From contig CM032230.1 of NCBI GenBank assembly GCA_019009955.1, positions 23,286,501 to 23,350,500 of the forward strand: 64,000 nucleotides of DNA. Reading direction: 5' to 3'. The position numbers were made by a program, and so were the translations under genes. Shown in pieces: positions 11,143 through 25,200 of this stretch. A model generated the notes under the pieces. It was given only the letters and a program-made list of their open reading frames with translations. It was not told the origin of the DNA and did not search any database. Position 1 is the stretch's first letter, and every line of letters starts with the position of its first letter. This stretch comes from Riptortus pedestris. Lineage: Eukaryota; Arthropoda; Insecta; Hemiptera; Alydidae.

Positions 11143-11287
11143 GGCGCTGCACTGATCTTCACAAGGAACACGGCACTGCACTGATCTTTACAAGGAACAC
11201 GGCACTGCACTGATCTTCACAAGGAACACGGCACTGCGCTGATCTTCACAAGAAACACGGCACTTCACTTATCTTTACAAAAAACGC
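11143..11287. repeat. 29-bp minisatellite, five copies
   Basis: Unit starts lie at 11,143, 11,172, 11,201, 11,230 and 11,259. The unit contains GGCACTGCACTGATCTT followed by CACAAGGAACAC. The first four copies are nearly identical; the fifth is diverged and the sequence then decays. It lies 1.15 kb upstream of the AVL9 start codon. The A+C-rich surroundings (10,970-11,340) resemble the ends of retroelements but no second copy is seen. Confidence 0.9.
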
Positions 11288-11699
11288 TATACCGCACTGA
11301 AACTAAACTACTGTACCCTAAAGCTGCACTGAACGTACTTTTATTCAATAGAAGAGAACTGCGAGCATACTAACTGTCGTTCAATGTTATGAACTTTAAT
11401 TTCTTTGTATAATATTAGTGATTACTGTTTACATGTTTTGAACATTTCATTTTATATAATTTTTTCTATGTATTATGTTGATTATGTAGAAAAATTACGA
11501 TTTTTAAATGTAAAGGAACATATATCAATTTTAAGGAACTATTGTGTATTTATTTTTAATGGAATCTAATTTGTACATGGTTCATTTCAAGTAAAATATA
11601 TTCAACTAAAGTAATTTGTATCATTTACTGACCTGTACCATTTTACGAATTTTGCATTCACCAAATTCATCAGAAATCAGCTTATATTGATCGTATTTA

Positions 11700-11930
11700 A
11701 GCTGGTCGGCCCGGGGGTTTGGATCTGAGTGACGTAGCTGGCTTGCTGCATTCTGATTGGCTATTCGCCAAATGGCGCTACCTTATCTTATACGTACCTT
11801 GGGGTAACTAACTGTCGGGAGAGATGGGTCGCGTTTATAGACGGGCGGTGAGATCAAAGACAAAGCGCCCAGACTGGGTTTGATCCCAGACTGACGTCGC
11901 CAAGAATATTCCTGAGCCAAAGGTCCGCCC
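11700..11930 (+). promoter_or_regulatory. GC-richer segment, candidate AVL9 promoter
   Basis: This stretch is clearly richer in G+C than its surroundings. It contains an inverted CCAAT core (ATTGG at 11,756) and two TGACGT elements (11,730 and 11,892, the second the palindromic TGACGTC). It is 500-740 bp upstream of the AVL9 ATG. No transcription start can be fixed from sequence, so the call is inference from composition and motifs. Confidence 0.35.
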
Positions 11931-12438
11931 ATCAGTTTCATCTGTGTAATTTTTCATGTACGCACTTTTCGCAACAATATATATATGAATGAGATGAGAA
12001 TGTTAATGATAGAGATCAATTTGAAAGGACCTCATTGTAGATTAGAAAGTCCTAGTTTGCTAGATGTGATCACTCCAAATTTAGACAAATTTTAAAAAGT
12101 GTTTATTATTTCCTTTATGGGGAATCCGCTAAAAGTATTGTTTTGGAACAGGAAGACTTTGATAGGAGTTAGTTTAAGTCCGATTTCTGGACAGGCTTTC
12201 TAGAGAAAGCAAATTTCTTCTTATAACATCTTAAACACGTCTGGCTGATGTATAGTGTTTGCTAAATCATTATATTTTAAAATTGTTGTTATTGAGTCTG
12301 CTTAGGAATGTGGCCCAGAGAGTGCGCCGGTGCGAAGTGGCGTAATGTCAACAGCCAAATCAATCCCTTCAAGAATGGAGGATGTTACAGAAGACGAATT
12401 ACTGTTTTTGAAGTGATTTTTTAGTGCAGTTCTTAAAT

Positions 12439-12522
12439 ATGGGAGAGGATAGAAAAGTACCAGAGGCAGGGCCAGTTCTACACGTTCTGGTCGTAGGTTT
12501 TCATCACAAGAAAGGCTGCCAG
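12439..12522 (+). CDS. AVL9: AVL9 coding exon 1
   Basis: Residues 1-28. It holds the family's N-terminal strand HVLVVGFHHKKGCQ. Donor GTAGTA directly follows the CAG codon (phase 0). A GTG at 12,424 in the same frame is not a plausible start; the ATG gives an N-terminus similar in length to other AVL9 proteins. Confidence 0.92.
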
Positions 12523-13229
12523 GTAGTAGCCAAACTTTTGTTTTCCATTCAATCATCGCTCCCTACTCAATGTTTAATTGAATATTATTGTTTATGGTTG
12601 GAGGAATTGTTATTTAACACTTAAAATTGTAAAATTTACAGTTTGATAACCGCTTGTCAAGCTTTATCTTATCAGTCTTAACCTTCCTTCCTCATTTACT
12701 TTATTCTGGAAATAGTGTCTTTAATTTTATTTTACCAATCATTCACTGTTAGTTTGGCAAAAATCCCCCAAATATAAGTTATTGATGGGACTACATGTGT
12801 TAAGTATAAACCAGTCTATTTAATCATGCTTCTCAGGAGGGTTTAAAAACTAATTATAGATGTTTCCACTTATATGTCAATGTATGACAATCATTCTTAA
12901 AAAACAGAATCCATAATTTTTTAATTTATTAAATTTCTTATTGATTTTTGTTGTTATCTATCCCTTTCATGTCCAAATACTAAACTTAAATGTGTTTGTT
13001 GTAAAAATAAACAAAACAAGTTCTTGTAAATTAAGGGAGCCATTTGAGAATTTGTAATTCCTTTGCTTCGATTAAACTAGTAATTTCTCTTCAATTCTTA
13101 GTTAATTTATGTCTCATAATCATCAGTGATAAGGGCATCAGTGATCTCATAAGAATAAAAACAACTGTTTTTAAATGCCCTATATATAAAAAACATATGG
13201 TTTAGTTGTTACCCTTAAAATTTGTGTAT

Positions 13230-13282
<53 letters not shown>

Positions 13283-16200
13283 TACATATACATATACATA
13301 CATACACACCTGTCAAAACTTTTGCAGCGTTACCTGCCTTAGACGGGCTGATTAAATATTAGGGGAGTAGGTTTCAAGATTATTTTAATGTACTAAATAA
13401 TCCTGTAATTTATATCACATTCACAAAGCTGTAGAACCTGTGAAGTAGAAGGTGGAAATTTGACAAATATTGGGGAATTTAATTTCTGAGAGTAAGTTGG
13501 AAGTAAAGAATTTAAATTCATAAATTTAAAAAAACGTTTTGAGTGAAAAAATAAACTAAACACAATTTGATCTTCACTTTTTTTGGTTAAACAAATATCG
13601 ATGATATTGATGAATATAGGTTGAATTTCAAGTAAACCCCCACTCCTGTCATTGGTAGAACTTAATATGTGCTGAAAGTATTTTTACTCTAATACATATA
13701 CAGTTCATTATTCCATTGAAGCATTATTATGGGACTGGAATAAACTGTATTTCGTGATTGTAAGTTGTAAGTAAAAATTTTGAAATTCATGAATTTAAAT
13801 TTAAGTAATTTTATAGAGCTGAAAAATATATTCAAAACACATTTGTTTTTAAAAATATTTTTGATCAAACAAATATTGAAGATTGCAAAAAATATTCCAC
13901 ACTATTGCTCTCTTTTACTATTCTTCCAGATACTTAAACGTTCTATAACAAGGAAGCATGAACTCGTCTAATTCAATAGGGCTTCCAATATACTTGATCT
14001 GTGTAGAGATTTTCATATACTTTGTCTCCTCTAAATTTATTTTGAGCCTTAGGTATTCCGCTGCTTATGAGGCCTCTTCCAAACAGTAAATCTACCTGTC
14101 TTAAGCTAGAGGTAACCTCAAAGCCATCAGAGACACCTACTCCATTTTTGACCCTTCAACCCACCAGAATAATCCTTGTGTGTCTGATAAGCTTGCTAGC
14201 CATTCCAACTGACTAATGTCTCCAGTTATTTTAGCCTGTTTATGCCCTCATTTTGTATCGTAAATCTTAGCCAGACAAGCAAAGAAGTTTTTCTTTTCAT
14301 GTTATGCAACCTATTGTTGGGCATGCACAATGATCAACAGATGCATCAATATGTTGCAGAATCTTCCCTTTAGTCTGATTCTGTAGATCCTGTCATTGAT
14401 AAAGTAATATTCCAAAAGTAAATGCCAAATATTTTTCTTAATGTTGAACCCGATGCCTCACTCATATTGCCTAGTGCCACTATTTATGTGGACATAGTTT
14501 CCCTCCTTTGGCAGAACCACTACATCAATGATATATTGTACCAGCACGTTCAAATATCTACTCCGCATATTCCATGTTCAAGTATTGAGTTTGAGTCTAG
14601 CATATTCCCTTATTTTGTTCTTCTTTGACTTTTGTTTTTATCTGAACAATTAGTAAGACCTGATGTTGGTCGATACTTCCTTCTCTCCCCTCCCCCTATT
14701 TGAAAGGGTCTGTATGGGGTTATATTTTTTGACCATTTCCATTTGCCATGATTGCAGAGTGGTTATAAGAGTTTTATATTCTACCTGTCATAGAATGTGT
14801 CTTACTGTCTGTCACTGCCTTACAGATATCAGACAAAACTGGTCCTCAATTCAATATATGTATTACAATATCAGCAGATATGCTATATATTCTTTCAGCA
14901 GATTTCCCTTAAGGACAATGAGCTATTGAGGTCATACACAGGACACGATTTTTTGAAAAATGTCCTCAAATGTCCATCAATCCTACCTAGTAGATGACCA
15001 AAATGAGGTCAATTCAAAATGATATATATCTATATATATATATATATATAGAGATTGTCTATAAATGTTACATACATTTATTCTGTACCTTGAATGTTAT
15101 CAGAGATATTTGCATTTTTTAGTTTTCAGTAAACTCCCACTCCTACTCATGTCATATTAACAATAAGCGGTTATATCTTGCACTACTCTATTGTAAGCTT
15201 AAATAGCAAATATTATTTTCAAGAGACATTTATTATGTGAGATACATGCAAATTCGTTTTGTGTGACGTCATCAATTAAGATTTTATGTTCTTATTTCAA
15301 AAATGTTTATTTGATCTATACCATACTCAACATTTATCCATTTCAGTCAACACTAAAGATTTTATTTGTTATTGACAGAAACCAGATATGGAATAGTGGG
15401 GTTGTAGAGGAGGGAGGACTTAGAAAATTCAAACTATTTCCGTTATTATGAGTGGGATTGTGAAATGTTATGCAACGAACTTGTTAAACTATTGATGATC
15501 TACAATTGTTCTTCATGCATTTGTAGCTCAAGTATTCGTATAAGCGAGTTATTCATGCTTTCTTATTTTCAGTCTTCATTAGTTATTAGTTACCTTCTCC
15601 CTGCCTTTTAAAAGGTTTTTTATAAGGGAATATGTAGTGAGATGAGATCACAGATCTGTTATACCAGCATATGGAAAATCTGCTTAGTTTATCCTCTGCT
15701 TCTTAAAGAACCACTCTTCCTTTGCTGTAATAAAATTTATTATATAACCCTTTTCAATCTGATTCAAAATAACCGAGGCTTATTTATTATACCTCATCTA
15801 ACCCTCCCACTCCTGGGGATATATTAACAAACTTGAACTTTAGTTATAAATGAAATGATTATATTTGGTACTTGAATTAGTTTTTAGCATTTTCTCATAG
15901 ATGGCATTACTAGTGGGGTTTTCCAATTGATGGCATGACTCATTTTCTGCGTAATCCTATTGTCATGGGGCTTTGTTTTTAATGTAGGTTATTCGGGTAA
16001 AGGATAAATAACTAATCATCTTACTTTCTCTTATATGTCTAACTTTATACCGGATAAAGTGTTTTTGTGGTGAATTTTTCTTTATCACTTTAACATGTAG
16101 AAAATACTGCCAAAAGCCTTAGAGTTTTAGCGGATGTTTATGGGGATCATGCTCTAGCTGGGCAAATGTATCCGAAGTGGTTTGGTTGGTTTAAAAGTGA

Positions 16201-19200
16201 TGATTTTGATCTAGAATACAAGGAACGACCTGGACATCTAAAAAAATCTGAAGATGAAGAATTAGAGTCATTGCTTGATTAAAATCCATGCTAAAAGTCA
16301 AATATTTTAAATAATATATTTAAAACAATTTTTGGTAAAAAAAACTTCAATTTTCGAAAAATTTGCTAAGATTAATTCAAACACCCATTATATCGGGATG
16401 CTGGATGTCCCAATAGTTCTTAGCATGAGTACACTTCTTATACTATTATCACCTGGATTATTTTTCCATCCATCAGTAGTGAAATTAGCCTTTATACTGT
16501 TTCCTTCAGAACTTTTGCTATTTTTTCCATCACTCCTTGTAATGCTGTTGATTTCAATGTCTTTCATCCATTCTTTCTAAGATGCCCTGCAGCCAAGAAC
16601 TCCAGGGATAGCATCCCATGTGCATGTGGAAATAATTTGGAAAGGAAAAATGGGCAGATTGATATGCTTAGGAGTTTCTGAGCACCCAAAATCCCTTGAG
16701 AAATCAGAAGCAGCAAAACCAGCAGTATTGAAAAGTTCTATAGTATCAAAAAAGATTAGAAAGATAAAACATATAAATAATTTTAATAGAGAAGATGGAT
16801 ATAAGTTTAGCAAACTGTGGACACCCTATAATGTCAAAAAGGCCAGTAATTAATCCTGAGGAAGTATTAGGTACATGGATCCTACCCAGACTCTTGGATA
16901 TGGTGACTGTCCCTGGATCAGGGATTAGTAGGAATAAATACATTAGATAAAACCGCTAATCATCATTTTCTGAAGCAGCTAGCAGCATGTCTGAGCATCA
17001 TGCATGATATACTTGTAAGTCAACACCAGAAGACTTTGATTACCAGAAACAGTCTGTTTTTCAATTAAATTTGTTTTTGCAAAAATTTGCTGTCGATATC
17101 CATTTCCTGTTCGTGTGAATTAATTTTGTTTTTCAGAAGAGAACTTCACTCTCATCAAATCTTCAATAAGGTATAGCGAAGCATATTTGTAGTTGATAGT
17201 GGAATGCTATAAATTTCTGTCACCATTTGTGCTGACAATATATAGGGTGTTAATAATGAATTGGTGAGATATTTTGGTTTGTCCCTTCAAAATAAAAATC
17301 CAAAGGGGGAAGGATACAATACAGGAAGAATGAAATACTTACATTTATCTAAAAGCTTCCAGGAGATATCCCTATCTTTCCTGAAATAGAATGGGCAGAA
17401 TTTAGAAGAAATACTTTTAAAATTAATGCACCATATGATGGAATCAAGTGTAAAAAAGAAAATGATGTGAGAGGCTTAGTATCATTTATTGCATTTCTAT
17501 TAGTCAAATTGAATTAAATTCAAAAAAATGTTTTAAATAAGCTTTCATATGAGTTATTACTGATTAATAATTTTTAGAAATAAAGTAATCCTATTTCCTG
17601 GATTATTTTTTACTAAACAGATATTTTCAGGAGTAACTCTCTTCCCCTGTAATTTATTTAAAATTGATTTATTTTGATAGCAGTTCTTGTGCATAAACTC
17701 CCTTGATTAACCTTATCTCTATTCAAAATATATGTTAACCCCAAATAATGGGAACTTAGTATATAATAATGATATCAATAAATTGGTTTTGTGGCACATT
17801 AATATGTTAAAAATCAGAAATGATTATTTGGTCCATTGCCTTTTATTTTACTTTAATGTGATTTATATTTATTATTTTTTTAGGTTGAGTATTCATACCC
17901 TCCACTAGTTCCAAATGGGTCAGTTGAATGTCCTCCAGGTTGGAAATACCTTCCAACTCTTGCCCTTCCTGATGGATCTCATAACTTTGATCAGGACACT
18001 GTATTCTTCCACCTGCCAGGACTGAAGCACCCTAATGAAACAATTTTTGGGATCTCCTGTTTCCGACAAATTCCTGTTGAGGTAACTAAACTTTGCAAAT
18101 GATATTCAAAACGAGCAGATTGCCTAATGTGGTTATAATACTTCCCTTGCTATAATACTTTATTATATGGTTCTTTATGAAAATATATTCATTATTTAAA
18201 ATGCTACATTAGTAACAATTTGGACATTTATATTCTATGTTGTTGTGACTTTGATAAAAACATACAGTTAACATTGTTAAAAACATGTAACAGTTATATA
18301 GCAAATTCTACTTTGGGAAAAGTTAAATAAAAACCATACTTCTGGTAGGGAAATGAACTAGAATTAATTAGTTAAGTGTGGTTTTTATTGGTCTTTTCCC
18401 AATTGGAATAGAGATCATGTTATCTTCCATCGAAGATTTCCTCTGAACTTTGCATCAGTTTTCTTTTTTACGTTTAAGAAAAGAAAATATAGCCGTATAT
18501 CACTAATTCGAAATATAGGGGTCAACCAGATTAAAAAGTTTGTATTTTCAAGAGTTTCAATTCTAGAGTTTAATGTGTGTGGATTTTGCATTATAGAGGC
18601 ACATCTCTTATTTAACACATTATGACTTTGTATAGAAAACAATATAAATGAATTCAGGCCTCCTTAAAATCCTGACTTAATCCAATCTTTTAAGTCATCT
18701 CCCCTTGGGCCAACCCTGGACAAGAGGAGCCATAGATACATGCCCTTGTTAGTCAGACTTGTTTCCTGGAAACCTAATTTCTCTCATTATTTTACAATCC
18801 TATTTCTATCCATTGAATCTTATGCTGATATGAAGTGAATAATTAAAGACGTGGTACTCTACTTCCCAATGCTCCTTGAGTATCTGTTTGGAGTTGAATA
18901 TCTGATCAGACATACTTCTTCCTCTTCTGAACCCTGCTTGCTAATTGCCTTGCTAAGGTTTTTTTTTTTGTAATATAGGTTTATTCTGTTAAGCATTATG
19001 TCTTTCAGGATCTTGTAGCTACTGGGAGCAGCACTATCCCCCTTTAATAGAATCTTTCTTTAAGATTGGACATATGCATTCTGTGTTTCATCTGCCCCAG
19101 GATCCGTTCCTCCCTCCAGATCTTCAGTACTAACTGTTGCATCAATCTCATCACTTGTGAACAGCCTTGCAGGCAAACCTTTAATCGCTGGTGCTTTTCG

Positions 19201-22200
19201 TCTCAGCATTTTGTCAAATGCTATCATGCTATAATGATGTTATATTGATCGAGGAGATCTGCCACATGAACCACATTTCTGTTTACGTTCCTCAGCATGG
19301 TCCATATTCCATCTTGTCCAGTTGTCCTCCATATCATTAACTCACTGGAGAAGGAATTCTCTCTTTAATTTTCCAAAAATTTGGATGAAATCAGATCTGG
19401 GGAGTGGGGTTAGAGAAGGGGTAAAATAAAAAATTGTTATGTACTGATTAGGGCTGGTGGTCATTCTCTCCAGGGAAATATACTAATAGTAAGTGGTAAA
19501 ACCAAAAACTTGATTACCCTTATATTTTTGTCTCTTAAAAGATTTTTATGGCCATTTCTAAAAATATTTTTAAACTATTATGTTAAGAAATTACATTGAC
19601 AAATATTTCCTTTCTTTCTTCAGAAATTAAAAAATCGAACATCAGACATTACACGTGGGACTGTACAAAAGGCAGTTTGCGTTTTGAGTACCGTTCCTCT
19701 TTATGGCCACATTCAAGTAAAAATGGAATTGATAACACATGCTTACTTTGATGAAGGTGATTTTACAAAAGTTTCACTTCTGGAAGACACTTACCATCAT
19801 TTAAATGGTTGCTTAGATCAAATAGAAGATCTTCATCAGGCTCCTCAACTCTTCGTTGGTAACTAATTTGTATTTTTTATATTAGTTGACATCTCTACTT
19901 AATGACTAATCATTAATAATTCTTCCTTGTAAATAACTGTCTTTGATGACAAAGACTTATTTTTAGTATGTTCAACTCTTATAGAATATCTAATACTATT
20001 GGCATACCATACATCGTAGTAATATTGACAATGAAGATAGTTGTTACTGGCTGAAAATGAAATACTAATTTATGTTAAAAATATATTTTTCAGGACCAAA
20101 ACTTTTTAGATTTATTAGTTTTCAAATTTTTACTTCAATAAAGTTCTATTTAGTAACTTCTGGTTACAAAATAGAACTTTATTGGATTCCCTAAATCCAT
20201 GGATGACTCAATGTAGTAAAGAAACTTTTTATGAAGAAATGATTTTGGGAATGAATATTGACACAGTAAGCTGTTACACTTCATTACCTTTATCAGGAGA
20301 GGAATTTTACTTTAAAGTTAAAATAAATATGTTCTTCAACATCTTCATTATTGTTGGTTATACCATCAAAATAAATAGAGTCCATTGTGTTAAGTATATA
20401 TTTTACAGAATTCAATGGTTTCATTAATGAATCTCAAAATCTAGACCATCAAATTGTGGTCACAAAATAAAATTTTGTAGTAGAACAGAGCAGAGCACAA
20501 TGCCCTTATGGAAGTGAGAAAGTTTTTGAACATGCTTTCAGGGAATGAATTTTGTCAATATGTTATATTTTTTAATCAATTGTCATACCATTTCTGATTA
20601 ATTTTACCATTTACAATTAGCATGGTATATGGCAAATTATTATTTTTTTTTTTATTTTTTTATTTATTTTTTATTTTTTTTGGCAAAATTGAAACAAAGA
20701 TATGTTCTAATATTAGTATATTGGGGCTCAGGTTAGCCATGTAAGTTAAAGCTTTAACCTTAATCTCACATGGTAAACCTAGAGTGGCGAGTTCGATTCC
20801 ACTGGGCAAAGGAATTTATTTAGTGATGGAATTCATTAAATAAAATCCTTAGTTCCACCCTGGCTAGAAAAGGGTGGTAACCTGTAGATAACCTGCCCCT
20901 AAGATAAGCCTTAGTGCAAAAAGTGGACGTTAATAAATAATTTAATTTTAATGTTAGAAATCATAACCTTATGAATAGGTTTTTCGAATAGTGTTTAAAT
21001 TTTATACTTGTAATTTTGTATATTATTACATACAATTATTACGTTATTACATACAATTGTAATATCAATTGTCCAAAAGTTTTCACTTGAAATTTTTTCT
21101 TTTTTCATGAACACATGGTCAGTACCCAAAGACTTTGATTAAAACATTAACTTAATATTATTAAAGAAATTAAAAAAAAATAAAAATATATTTAAAGCAA
21201 GTATTCTCCTGTAAAATTTGGTATTGTGGTAGTAAAAGGTCAAGGAAAAAACGTTGCTGTCAAACAAGCATTTAAAATTAAAATGTGATGGGGGTTATGA
21301 AAATTAAATATTCTTGAGTTTATAGTGTTACCGAAGTTCACCGAAAGTGGTTGGCCCATTGGTTCTTGATGTGTTACTTTGATGTAGAACATGAATTCTT
21401 CCAGACCTAATCAGGATAATCTATAAATCAACTGTGGAAGGTATCATTACTTCATTAGGTTTTCTTTGACGACAAAATGATGAAGGCCCTTATGCTTGCA
21501 AGATTGTAACGCTCACCCATCATGCCTACCATTTTTTAGCTGATTTATTTTTGGTGACTAATGAAGTTGTACTCATATAATGATTTCTGACAAATTTCTT
21601 TGAATTTTCATTATCTATCTACCTACCTCATACCTAATGGATGGTCCAAAATAAGATTAATTCAAAACCGTGTATTTAACGTATCAATAATGGTTAGCAG
21701 AGCCATTAATATCTTGCATAGTATGACTTCATTTATTGCACTCATTAATGGAACTATTTTTACTTCTTGTTTGAAGAATGAATGAATCTGAGGAGGCATA
21801 CATTTAATTAAGTTGCATACTGTTTTTCTGACTTGTACTGGCATTCTATTACAGTGGTTTTCTCGTCTGTGTTTTCCTATGGACGAGAAGACTACTGGAG
21901 CAGAAAGATAATTACAGATAAGTTAAGTGTTGCTGTATTATTAGCCATGATACCCATCATTGATATAGACATTTATAAACATTTGATCCATAAAATCATT
22001 CCGTCATATTCATCAATAACACAAATGCCTTTGTGAAATGAACAGTAAAACTGCTGCCGTTCATTTGTTTTACCCAAAATATAAGCAGTTAGATGAATTT
22101 ATATTTAGAATTGCTGTTACGGGGGTGTGGCTATTAAATAATGAGACTGACGCTGCTACAGAAGAAGTGCGCATGCGTCAAACACCAGCAACTAACAGCT

Positions 22201-25200
22201 GTTATCGTGAAGCTTCCTCTTTCGAATATAGTGCCTCTCGCTTCTGTAAACAAATCAGTACAGCCATAGCCTTCGTTCGCATTAGAGTTGTTTTTTGTTT
22301 TGCCGGAAAAATGTTAAGTGTAACAGTAGAGCAACAAATTGTTGTGAAATTTCATGTGAAACTTGGAAAAACCGCTACTGAAACTTAAAATTTATTGAAA
22401 GAAGTGTATGACAATGAATGTTTATCGCGTGTTTTTGAGTGGTTTAAGTGTTTTCAAGATGGCCGAGAAGACGTTCAAGATGATTCACGCCCGGGTTGCC
22501 CTTCCATGTCGAAAACGGATGACAATATCGAAAAAATCAGTAATCTGATTCAATCTGACCGTCGGTTAAGTATTCGTGCGATTGCTGAAACTGTACGAAT
22601 TGATAAAGAATCCGTACGGCAAATATTAAATAACAATTTTAACATGCAAAAAGTGTGTGCCAAAATGGTGCCTAAAATTCTCACATTTGAACAACTGGAA
22701 GCTCGCAAAAATGTTTGTACTGACACTTTGAATGCCATTGAAAATGACCCAAACTTACTGGAAAAGATAATAACATGTGACGAATCATGGTTTTTTATGT
22801 ATGATCCTGAAACAAAGCGCCAATCCATGCACTGGAAGAGCCCATCTTCACCGAGAGCCAAAAAAGCTCGAATGAGCAAATCAAAATTCAAAGCAATGTT
22901 GATTGTTTTTTTCGATATTCATGGGATTGTGAACCTTCACTGGGTTCCTAAAGGTCAAACGATTAATCAACATTACTACCTTCACGTTCTTGCTGAACTC
23001 CGCGAAAAAATAAGGAAAAAACGACCTGAATTGTGGAAGGGCAAGTCATGGGTTCTCCACCAAGACAATGCGCCGGCTCATTCCGCATTGTCTGTTAAGA
23101 GGTTTCTAGCCAAATTCAGCATCCCAGTGTTAGACCATCCGCCTTATTCGCCGGATCTTGTGCCGTGCGACTTCTATCTGTTTCCTAAGGTGAAATCTGC
23201 ATTAAAAGGAACAAGATTTGAGTCTGTTGAAGCTGTGAAAGAGAAAGCGGCACGCGCCCTGAAGGAGCTGACAGAAAAAGACTTCCAGCACTGTTTCGAA
23301 CAATGGAAGGTTCGCATGGAGCGTTGTAGGGATAAAGGAGGGGTGTATATTGAAGGTGATAATAAGTAAAAATGTATGAAATAAAAATAAAATTTTTTAC
23401 ATCGTCAGTCTCGTTATTTAATAGCCACACCCCGTATTTTAAAATGCATAAAACTAAATAAGTTTTAGGACTGGAAAATGGATTCTGAACACAATTTGTT
23501 CTTTACATTAGGGGTAGTATAGTATAAAATAGTACATGTAACAATATTCATTCCTCTAACTCATAAGCAAAATATTTTTCACTTCTATTAAGGCCTTTTG
23601 ATAGAACACTTTAGAATAATTTTGATAACATTGTTTTGGTCTGAAACATGAAAAAAACTTATTCCCGCCAAATTTAAATAGAACATCAGACAAACCCTTA
23701 GATTTTTATTTATAAAGATTTCAAGTAGTGAGTGAGTTTACTGAAAATTTCTTGTATGAGATACAACTTATTTTTCTATACTGTTTTTTCCAGGTTTGTC
23801 TGCAAGAGATTTAATTCTCAATCTAAGACATAAAGTACTTGTTTTATATAAATTATTACTGCTTGAAAAGAAGATTTTGTTCTTCCAGTCACCGGTTCAG
23901 CCTCTTTGTTCAACTATTCTATCACTTCTATCATTGCATCCTGGGATGATTGAAAAAGGTCTTTTTGAGTCTGCGTGTATGAGGTAAAAGCATTTATTCT
24001 TTCTGTTTCACTTATATCTCTCTACAACATGATTTTAAGTGGGTCAACTTCAAATTTTAATTGCCTCAAAATTTTGGTTGACGAGGGAAGTTCTTCTTCG
24101 GGGACCTACTACACTGTCAATAAAACTAAAACCTTGCCCTCATTAACATTGAAAAAAATGTTAATTTTACCATCTACCTTTAATAGATAAAATCATTGAT
24201 GATATAAAATTTACATAGGCAATTGAACATAGTACCCATATCCCTCCATTTAACTGTATTGATGCACTAAAATCAAGAAACCAAAAATCCATCAATATCT
24301 ACACTAAGTCTGGATATACACAGTAGGCCTGTTTTCCTCTACAGTACGTTTATTTTGACAGATTGCACTTTGAGAGCAACAGCTCCATCTTCAGTTCCTT
24401 TTTTCGAAGAGTGCTGGAGAGAACTTGCTTGTAGCACAGGTGTCGGGCGAATGCAAGCTCTCTCTAAAACTCTTCAAAATAAGGCACTTGACTAATTCGT
24501 TCCTCTACCTCCCAGCTTCCCTAGAAGAAATATCAACATTCTTCAAATGAACCAAATTATCTATATCTAACATTTGAATAATACTAATGACTGTGTATGT
24601 GCCCTTTTAAAGATAAGATGCCTGTGTAACTTATATTTATATTAGAGGCAATAAATCTTCATAACTTTCCTGTATAAATATAATTTCTTTTAAGAGTTAT
24701 CTGCTCTCTTTTTTTCCCCATTTCTATTGTTTTTAAAGATTAGATTAAATTATTTATTAACATCTACTTTATGCAACTAAGGCTAATTAGGACGGATTCC
24801 TTGCCCAGGCGGAAATCGAACTCACCACTCTAGGTTTACCATGTGAGATTAAGTTCAACTCACATAGCTAGCCTGAGCCCCTTTTAAAGATTACAAAAAT
24901 AATCAAATTAAAGCTCAACCTCTTGTAATTTTTTTCAATCATAGAAACCTAGGGATGGGGCTCATGTATATATAATGTATAAGCCAATTTCACGGCTGAG
25001 ATCCGCAGAGTTGCTTAATACCTCTTCCTGGATGGATCCTTTGCTGAATACTTATATCTCTCTGGGCTTTCTGTATTTTTCTCATTTAGGAAATTAGAAG
25101 ATAAGGAAATATTGCTTTACTAGTTAGTCAGATGTTCAAATTATTAAGGGGGCACTGTAAATTTTCAAAACAGCCTACATTTTGGTAAAAGTATCTTCAA

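Noticed and set aside
16620..16853. Lys/Ser-rich open frame after the mariner fragment
   Set aside because: No catalytic or domain motif, no splice sites, and length within chance expectation.
22550..22891. Minus-strand 113-codon frame inside the mariner
   Set aside because: It lies entirely opposite the intact transposase frame, and no promoter or motif supports it.
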